DNA of 45,631 bases. Origin: Fibrobacter sp. Its GTDB lineage: Bacteria; Fibrobacterota; Fibrobacteria; Fibrobacterales; Fibrobacteraceae. Under the pieces are notes generated by a model, which was not told the DNA's origin, made no database searches, and saw nothing but the letters and a program-made list of their open reading frames with translations. The translations under genes were made by a program, and so were the position numbers. Below are positions 40,122-45,631 of the stretch, piece by piece (within the stretch, counting starts at the first letter, position 1; each line of letters opens with the position of its first letter). Location: NCBI GenBank assembly GCA_017520105.1, contig JAFWRL010000003.1, positions 1-45,631 of the forward strand, given 5' to 3'.

Positions 40122-40886
40122 TTGTTTACTGTCTTGATAGCCGATGATGAACCTCTTGCTCGTGTGCGCATGCGCTCTTTGCTCGAAGCGTATTCGGGCG
40201 AATTGGAAATTCTGGGTGAAGCCGGTTCTGGTGCGCAGACAATCCAGAAGATACATGAGCTTGATCCGGATGTCGTTTTTCTCGATATCCAGATGCCGGA
40301 CATGGACGCGTTTGAGGTGTTGAAGTCGTTGAACGAAGATGACATTCCGCTTATCGTGTTTACGACGGCTTACGATAACTTTGCGCTGCGTGCCTACGAA
40401 GAAAATACCGTTGATTATCTCTTGAAGCCGATTGACCCGGAACGCCTCGCTTCGACGATGGTCAAGCTCCGCAAGCGTATGCCCCACGAGGGTGGGCTAG
40501 GGATGCCTGCGGATTTCTCCTGGGACAAGTTCAAGGAACTGATGAGCGCGAGCGGGCTATACATGCAAAGGTTGCAGGTGAAACAGTCCGACCGTATTCT
40601 GCTTGTGAACATGGACGAAGTTATCCGTTTCCAGAGCGAAGAAAAATACACAACGGCCTACACCACGACGACGCAGTACGTGATTGACCAAACGCTTGTG
40701 GAATTGGAAAAGCGGCTCGACCCGCGCCAGTTTGTTCGTGTGCACCGAGCGCACCTGGTTGCCATTGATTATATCGCCGAAATTCGGAAGAACGATGCTG
40801 GGCGCCTGTGCATTGTCTTGCGGGACAAGAACAGGACCCAGATTACTGTGAGCCGCAATTTTGTGAAAACTGTTAAGAGTCTGTAA
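40122..40886 (+). CDS. LytTR-type response regulator
   Basis: A 254-residue response regulator of the LytR/AlgR family. Residues 1-120 are the receiver domain with acidic pair DDE at 8-10, phospho-acceptor Asp55 (FLDIQMPDM) and the K of LLKPID. Residues 150-254 are a LytTR DNA-binding domain (LQVKQSDRILLVNMDEVIRF, then FVRVHRAHLVAIDYI). It starts with TTG, supported by the ribosome site AAGGGG eight bases upstream; no ATG or GTG lies at the proper distance. No histidine kinase is in the window, so its partner is elsewhere. Confidence 0.93.
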   Translation: MFTVLIADDEPLARVRMRSLLEAYSGELEILGEAGSGAQTIQKIHELDPDVVFLDIQMPDMDAFEVLKSLNEDDIPLIVFTTAYDNFALRAYEENTVDYLLKPIDPERLASTMVKLRKRMPHEGGLGMPADFSWDKFKELMSASGLYMQRLQVKQSDRILLVNMDEVIRFQSEEKYTTAYTTTTQYVIDQTLVELEKRLDPRQFVRVHRAHLVAIDYIAEIRKNDAGRLCIVLRDKNRTQITVSRNFVKTVKSL

Positions 40887-40898
40887 TTGGGAGTTTTG

Positions 40899-42245
40899 AT
40901 GGAACAGACACCTGAAAAAAAATCGACAAAGAAATTTTTGAAATCGTTTACTCGTGAAGTTATTGTCCCGGTTATCCTTGCGTTAATCGTTATCCAGTAC
41001 GTTATCCAGGCCTTCCAGATTCCCAGCGGATCCATGGAAGATTCATTGAAGACGGGAGACTTTTTGCTTGGTCTCAAGTTCACTTATGGTTCCCCGATTC
41101 CGTTCTCGAACCAGAAGTTCCCGGGGTACGCAGAACCAGAACGTGGCGATGTCGTTATTTTCCGCTATCCGGGCGAGCCGGAATATCCTGACAACAATCC
41201 CAAGCGCTATACGCACTTGTTCAACGCACTTATGCTGGGTAACTACTACTGGGATCATTCTCCCGAAAAAGGCCAGCCGCATTTGGTGCATTACGCCGAC
41301 GGTCCGAAGGATTACATCAAGCGTTGCGTTGCAGTGAGTGGCGATACGGTTGCCGTGCATGGCGGTAAGCTTTTCTTGAATGGCAAACGTCAGGATTCTC
41401 TCCCCGCTTTTGGCAAGTGGACGGCTAGCGTCCGCACGCTTTCGCCGAGAGACGAAGTCGAGGAATTTGTCGTGCCATCCGTAGGCGATACGCTGTATGT
41501 CGATTCGTTGCCGATGATAAAGCTTTGGTGGTTGCGTTCGCTTGTCGCGCAAGAAAACCCGGATTCGTCTGTGAGTCTGGAAATTTCGCTCTTGCGCAAC
41601 GGAGTTGAAAACAACAATTACGTGTTCAATGATTTTAGGTTCCCTGTAGAAAACGATCGCGGTCTTGTGTTGAATGCAATGCTTTCCCGTAACCAGAAGG
41701 TTGTTCAGCAGCGCCTCACGCTCGGCGACACGTTGTCTGGCTCGATGCCGTTCAGCTATTTTAGGGAACTGGCGAAGATAGGCTTTTTGCCTCTGCTCGA
41801 TCCGCACGACCCGAATTTGAATAGCGGCTTTACCCGCCCCGTGAGCTACGTGTCTTTCGAAGGTTCCATCCTTCAAGATCTCGAAGGCAACGTGAAGCGC
41901 TTGAACATGGTGCCGGCGCAGGATTCTACAGATTCTGCCGCAGTCGTGGAGAACAACCACTTTGAAATCAAAAAAGCTCTTTACCTGGGTTCCGAAAAAA
42001 TTGACCGTTATGTTGTCAAATATCCGCAGTATTTCATGATGGGCGATAACCGCGACAATTCTGCCGATAGCCGCTACTGGGGTTTTGTCTCGCTGCGCAA
42101 TATCCGCGCAAAGGCTTTTGTCATCTATTTCTCCTTTGAAAACGACGACCAGAAGTTTGCTCTTGGAAATCCGTTGACTTGGTGGCGTATCCCGTTCCGT
42201 ATTCGTTATACTCGCATTGGTAAAATCATTGACTTGATCAAGTGA
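40899..42245 (+). CDS. lepB: Signal peptidase I, long form with large insertion
   Basis: A 448-residue signal peptidase I, which removes signal peptides at the outer face of the inner membrane. One membrane segment is seen (VIVPVILALIVIQYVIQAF, residues 21-39). Box B IPSGSMEDSL carries catalytic Ser45, box D DYIKRCVAVSGDTV carries general base Lys141, and box E MMGDNRDNSADSRYWGFV lies near residue 380. Between boxes D and E are about 200 extra residues not found in typical enzymes; they look like a beta-rich domain (SVSLEISLLRNGVENNNYVF ... FSYFRELAKIGFLPLLDPHD is broken here into two pieces). The ATG at 40899 has GGGAG in front. The next gene starts three bases after the stop. Confidence 0.93.
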   Translation: MEQTPEKKSTKKFLKSFTREVIVPVILALIVIQYVIQAFQIPSGSMEDSLKTGDFLLGLKFTYGSPIPFSNQKFPGYAEPERGDVVIFRYPGEPEYPDNNPKRYTHLFNALMLGNYYWDHSPEKGQPHLVHYADGPKDYIKRCVAVSGDTVAVHGGKLFLNGKRQDSLPAFGKWTASVRTLSPRDEVEEFVVPSVGDTLYVDSLPMIKLWWLRSLVAQENPDSSVSLEISLLRNGVENNNYVFNDFRFPVENDRGLVLNAMLSRNQKVVQQRLTLGDTLSGSMPFSYFRELAKIGFLPLLDPHDPNLNSGFTRPVSYVSFEGSILQDLEGNVKRLNMVPAQDSTDSAAVVENNHFEIKKALYLGSEKIDRYVVKYPQYFMMGDNRDNSADSRYWGFVSLRNIRAKAFVIYFSFENDDQKFALGNPLTWWRIPFRIRYTRIGKIIDLIK

Positions 42246-42247
42246 GA

Positions 42248-44017
42248 ATGAGTCTTTCGAAGGTCGCATATTTCTTGGTGTCATGCCTGATGATGGTCGC
42301 TTGCGCAACGCAGGTGGCTCCGTCTGGCGGCCCCGAGGATAAACTTCCGCCGCGTGTCGCCGCTATGTCCCCAGCGCCAAAGACAGCGAACCATCCGAAT
42401 GAACTTTATGTGAAATTGGAATTTGACGAATGGATTAACGCCTCGATTCCGCGAGGTGCCATTTCTATTTCGCCACCGATAGAAAAAAAGTTGAAGTATG
42501 AAGTCCATGGCAAGACGCTCGAAGTGTATTCGAAAGCTGAACTTGATACTGGAACGACTTATACGGTCACATTCGCGGGAGGCATCAAGGACTTGCACGG
42601 GAATGCACTTGCAAAGCCGTTTCAGGTCGTGTTCTCGACGGGTGCGACTATCGATTCGCTTACGCTTTCTGGCCGCGTGATGGTGCCTGATTCGCTTGTT
42701 CGCAAAAAATCGTACCCGAGCGTTGGACTTTACTTGATGGGTGCCGAACGCGAAACAAAGCGGTTCCTCCAGAAGTACCGCGATACGGTGACGCAGGTGC
42801 TGGATTCGCTCCCGATGCTCACGAAGGAAGAACCGCTTTACATCACGGCGGCGGATAGTATAGGGAACTTTACCTTTACGGGGCTTAAATCTGGGCATTA
42901 CCGCGTTGTTGCGTTTGTCGATGGAAATGGGAACCATAAGATTGAACCGTCGTCGGAACTGGCAGGCGTCTGGGTTTCGGACTTGCAACTGAGCGAATCG
43001 ACGCAGGACACGTTGTGGATTGCCCTTGCGGATCAGGACACATCGCTGATGGAACTCGACAACGTATCGCAGCCTTATAAGGATGTGCTCGAAGCGAACT
43101 TTACGCGCCATGTGTATTTCGATTCAGCCTTTGCGGATACATCGAACTGTTACCTCGCTTCGCCCAATGGCGATACGCTCTATCCGCGACTTGTTTATCT
43201 CGGAATTTCCAGTGCGCCGCGCTTTTACTTTGACCCGAAACCGAAAGACGAAGTCCTGTACAAGTTCTACTGCCGTAACGCCAAGGATTCGCTGTCTCGC
43301 GCTCTGGACACGGCAAGGAACTATGCTGAAATCGAATGGAAGGAAATGGAAGCCGACACGCTTGCTCCGGCAATTCAAACAGTTCAAGTCACGGGCAAGG
43401 CGAAAAACGCTTTCCCGGATGATTCGCTGGTCGTGATTTACAATAAGCCTGTGCTGGATTCCTTGATGGACTTGTTCTTTATCGTCGAAGGCAAGGATAC
43501 CGTTCAGGTCACGGTCGAAAGGCTGGACCCGATCCGTTATGTCGTGAAGCGTGACGCTCCTTGGCCAACGGATACCAAGTTCAATCTGTTACGCGGATAC
43601 CGCGATACGACCTTGGCGAAGGCGGACAGCAACGGCGTTCGTGATACCGTGGTTGAAATAAAGTATCAAAGCAAGCTTACGTTCGAAACTATTTCCAAAC
43701 TAAAGCTAGCTTCGCTTGTGGGTAAAATCTCTGGTGCCAAGACGGGAGCTGTTGTTCGGCTTAAATCTGTAGAGACTGGCAAGTTTGAATATGCGAAGTG
43801 TTCCGCTTATGGGGCCTTTTCTTTCAACGACCTTGTTGAGGGAGGCTACATTATTGACTATTATTACACAGAAGAAGGGTCGGATTCGCCAAGTGGCGGA
43901 TCTTTGCACCCTTTCAAATACGGTTCTGCATGGCGAGCGCCGCTTGATACATTGAAAATAAAGAGCGGAGCGAACGATCTAGAACAATTGATGCCGCAAT
44001 TGCCGGCATTACCTTAA
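42248..44017 (+). CDS. Ig-like (Big_5) domain lipoprotein
   Basis: A 589-residue lipoprotein (lipobox MVAC, Cys19) that begins QVAPSGGPEDKLPPRVAAMSP, a stretch seen in envelope lipoproteins of the Bacteroidota-Fibrobacterota group. Residues 40-135 form a Big_5-type Ig-like domain (KTLEVYSKAELDTGTTYTVTF, GGIKDLHGNALAKPFQVVFSTG). The middle has a SdrD/carboxypeptidase-like part (SGHYRVVAFVDGNGNHKIEP), and a similar beta repeat recurs near residue 500 (GAFSFNDLVEGGYIIDYYY). It is probably a beta-sandwich scaffold on the cell surface or in the periplasm. The ATG at 42248 is three bases after the lepB stop; an overlapping GTG at 42242 is less likely. Confidence 0.84.
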   Translation: MSLSKVAYFLVSCLMMVACATQVAPSGGPEDKLPPRVAAMSPAPKTANHPNELYVKLEFDEWINASIPRGAISISPPIEKKLKYEVHGKTLEVYSKAELDTGTTYTVTFAGGIKDLHGNALAKPFQVVFSTGATIDSLTLSGRVMVPDSLVRKKSYPSVGLYLMGAERETKRFLQKYRDTVTQVLDSLPMLTKEEPLYITAADSIGNFTFTGLKSGHYRVVAFVDGNGNHKIEPSSELAGVWVSDLQLSESTQDTLWIALADQDTSLMELDNVSQPYKDVLEANFTRHVYFDSAFADTSNCYLASPNGDTLYPRLVYLGISSAPRFYFDPKPKDEVLYKFYCRNAKDSLSRALDTARNYAEIEWKEMEADTLAPAIQTVQVTGKAKNAFPDDSLVVIYNKPVLDSLMDLFFIVEGKDTVQVTVERLDPIRYVVKRDAPWPTDTKFNLLRGYRDTTLAKADSNGVRDTVVEIKYQSKLTFETISKLKLASLVGKISGAKTGAVVRLKSVETGKFEYAKCSAYGAFSFNDLVEGGYIIDYYYTEEGSDSPSGGSLHPFKYGSAWRAPLDTLKIKSGANDLEQLMPQLPALP

Positions 44018-44029
44018 AGGATGGAAAAA

Positions 44030-45631
44030 ATGGAAAGAGTTCCTGCATTTGTGGCGCTTGACTTGGAAACAACAGGTCTTGATTTTGAAAAAGATGAAAT
44101 CATTGAAGTCGCGCTTGTTCGCTTTGAAAATGGCGAACCGAAAGAGAATATTGATTTCTTGGTCAAGCCGTCTTCTGCGGAACTCCGCCCTTTTATTGAA
44201 ACGCTGACGGGCATTAGCAAGGATGATTTGGCGGAAGCTCCGGATTTTGCAACGGTGGCCGGACAGATTTGTTCGTTTATCGGAGAACTTCCGATTGTCG
44301 CCCATAATGCGCTTTTTGATTCCAAGTTCCTCAAGCAGACTTTTTCTAAGGTCGGGATTTCCTATGACTCCCACGTGTTCTGGGATTCACTGACTCTTTC
44401 CCGTATCGCATTTCAGAATGTTCCGAACCATCGCCTCGACACATTGGTGCAGGAACTCGAAATCGAACGCAGCCGTGCGCACCGCGCTTTGCCCGATGCC
44501 GATGCTTGCGGGCGTTTGTTTGTAAAGTCCCTAGAAAAGATTTCTTCGATGGATCCGTGGCTTTTCGATGCGCTTTCCAAGGTTGCCGAATGTTCCGGTT
44601 ACGAAACGCTTTTTGCGACAAAGGCGGAACCGCTTGCCGCTCCGAAGTACAGTTTACCTCCCGTCCCTGCGCAGGAAGCTTTGCCCAAGTCCAAGGCTCC
44701 GCGTGTGAGCGAGTTCTTTAAGGAAGGCGGCTTTATTTCGTTCTTCATCGAAGACTACAAGCCGCGCCACAACCAGCAAGATTTTGCCTCCGTCATGGAA
44801 CGCAACATGTACAAGGGTGGGCTTTGCGTTCTTGAAGCTCCGACCGGTTCTGGAAAGACTTTGTCTTACCTGATTACCGCAGCGAACAAGGCGATTGCGG
44901 GCGAACGCGTGCTTATCAGTACTGCGACTCGCACTTTGCAGGAACAACTCTGGAACGAATCCATCCCGCAGATTGCAAAGATTTACAATGGCGAGCTTCG
45001 CCCGGCTGTTTTGAAAGGCCGCGACAATTACCTTTGCCTCCGCAAGTTCGAAGAATTGTTGATGCATCCGCAGAAGCTGCTTTCGGCGGAAGAACGTGAT
45101 TCCTTCATGGCGCTTATCCCGTGGGTAATGACGACAGAAACCGGCGACATCAACGACTGCAATTCCTTTAGCCAAGCGCGCAATAGAGTGCTCTGGTCCA
45201 AGCTTTCGAGCAATGCCTCCTCGTGCCTCGGCGAAAAATGCCCGCATCGCGATCACTGTCCGGCTCTCATTGCAAAACGCAAGGCGATGAACGCGAACAT
45301 GGTGCTTGTGAACCATTCGCTTTTCCTTGCCGACCTGCAACTGGATTTTGCGTTGCTCCCTTCTTACGAGCATATCGTATTTGACGAAGCGCACCGCCTG
45401 CCCGAAATTAGCAACCAGGCGTTTGGACGTTCTATTTCATTCTTTGGATTCAGGAATGTCGCCAAGACGCTTGAACCCTCCAAGGTTGGTGGCGACGGCC
45501 TTATTGCCGAAATCGCGAGCCGCATCCCTGCCGAACAGCCGGAACTTCACGAAATTTGTGACAAACTTTCTGAATCCCTCGCCGAGGCCGAAAAGAACTT
45601 GCACCGTTTCTTCATGAAGATTGGCAAGAAA
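44030..45631 (+). CDS. DinG-family helicase with N-terminal DnaQ-like exonuclease, 5' part
   Basis: The frame is open to the end of the window (534 codons). Residues 1-175 form a DEDDh 3'-5' exonuclease: LDLETTG supplies Asp11 and Glu13, VAHNALFD the second motif, and HRALPDADACG the third. An XPD/DinG-type SF2 helicase follows, with Walker A APTGSGKT near residue 270 and DEAHR near 452. Cysteines in NYLCLRK and SCLGEKCPHRDHC are placed like the four ligands of the iron-sulfur cluster of this family. It should unwind DNA or R-loops. The layout is that of the DinG proteins with exonuclease domain known from Gram-positive bacteria. The ATG at 44030 has AAAGG nine bases upstream; the ATG at 44021 is too close to it. 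The C-terminal motor domain is outside the window. Confidence 0.93.
   Translation, partial: MERVPAFVALDLETTGLDFEKDEIIEVALVRFENGEPKENIDFLVKPSSAELRPFIETLTGISKDDLAEAPDFATVAGQICSFIGELPIVAHNALFDSKFLKQTFSKVGISYDSHVFWDSLTLSRIAFQNVPNHRLDTLVQELEIERSRAHRALPDADACGRLFVKSLEKISSMDPWLFDALSKVAECSGYETLFATKAEPLAAPKYSLPPVPAQEALPKSKAPRVSEFFKEGGFISFFIEDYKPRHNQQDFASVMERNMYKGGLCVLEAPTGSGKTLSYLITAANKAIAGERVLISTATRTLQEQLWNESIPQIAKIYNGELRPAVLKGRDNYLCLRKFEELLMHPQKLLSAEERDSFMALIPWVMTTETGDINDCNSFSQARNRVLWSKLSSNASSCLGEKCPHRDHCPALIAKRKAMNANMVLVNHSLFLADLQLDFALLPSYEHIVFDEAHRLPEISNQAFGRSISFFGFRNVAKTLEPSKVGGDGLIAEIASRIPAEQPELHEICDKLSESLAEAEKNLHRFFMKIGKK

Noticed and set aside
44009..44374. - strand open frame opposite the exonuclease domain
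   Set aside because: Antisense shadow of the DinG-type gene, which carries clear catalytic motifs on the + strand.

Overview
The window reads as part of a Fibrobacter-type chromosome (phylum Fibrobacterota, probably Fibrobacter itself). The grounds are a TIGR02147-type regulator translationally coupled to a lipoprotein, several cell-surface proteins with Ser-rich linkers or type IX-like C-terminal sorting domains, many lipoproteins, and generally GC-balanced coding sequence with an abundance of TTC, AAG and GAC codons. This assignment is from recognition, not from a search. No rRNA, tRNA or CRISPR array was found.

Bases 1-9979 are mostly + strand housekeeping and envelope genes: the 3' part of purA, a Crp/Fnr regulator, a PASTA protein, a TPR lipoprotein, a LolA/LolB-like lipoprotein, a NUDIX hydrolase, a patatin-like lipase, the TIGR02147/lipoprotein pair and a TrmB-like methyltransferase that carries an in-frame repeat insertion. 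Two - strand genes follow (a lipoprotein and an active-looking M6 metalloprotease, 10070-13097). Next are hisE-hisG, an EAL/HDOD protein, recR-engB, an MlaE/MlaF-type ABC pair, pyrC and an OmpA-family lipoprotein (13336-20249).

Bases 20460-35184 are accessory. After a repeat-rich non-coding stretch comes a same-strand cluster: hsdR, hsdM, hsdS, a DUF4238 protein, a DUF3644 protein with a HEPN-like R-x4-H motif, a RecQ-family helicase with a C-terminal phosphoribosyltransferase domain, and a DprA-like protein. From hsdS to dprA the DNA is clearly AT-richer than its surroundings. Inverted copies of a short GC-rich repeat lie at both ends (about 20601-20629 and 32038-32069). Immediately outside sits an overlapping pair, an AlbA_2/ATPase protein and a SIR2-like protein, followed by a decayed Rpn-type nuclease remnant. 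I read this as a defence island. The RecQ-PRTase/DprA plus DUF4238/DUF3644 group nested behind a type I restriction operon, and the AlbA_2-SIR2 pair, are the best candidates for little-described systems.

Bases 35281-45631 return to core-style genes: a large secreted M6-like protein whose zinc-binding motif is lost, an SUMF1-fold lipoprotein, an NlpE-like lipoprotein, a LytTR response regulator, an unusually long signal peptidase I, an Ig-like lipoprotein, and the 5' part of a DinG-type helicase with an N-terminal exonuclease domain that runs off the window.
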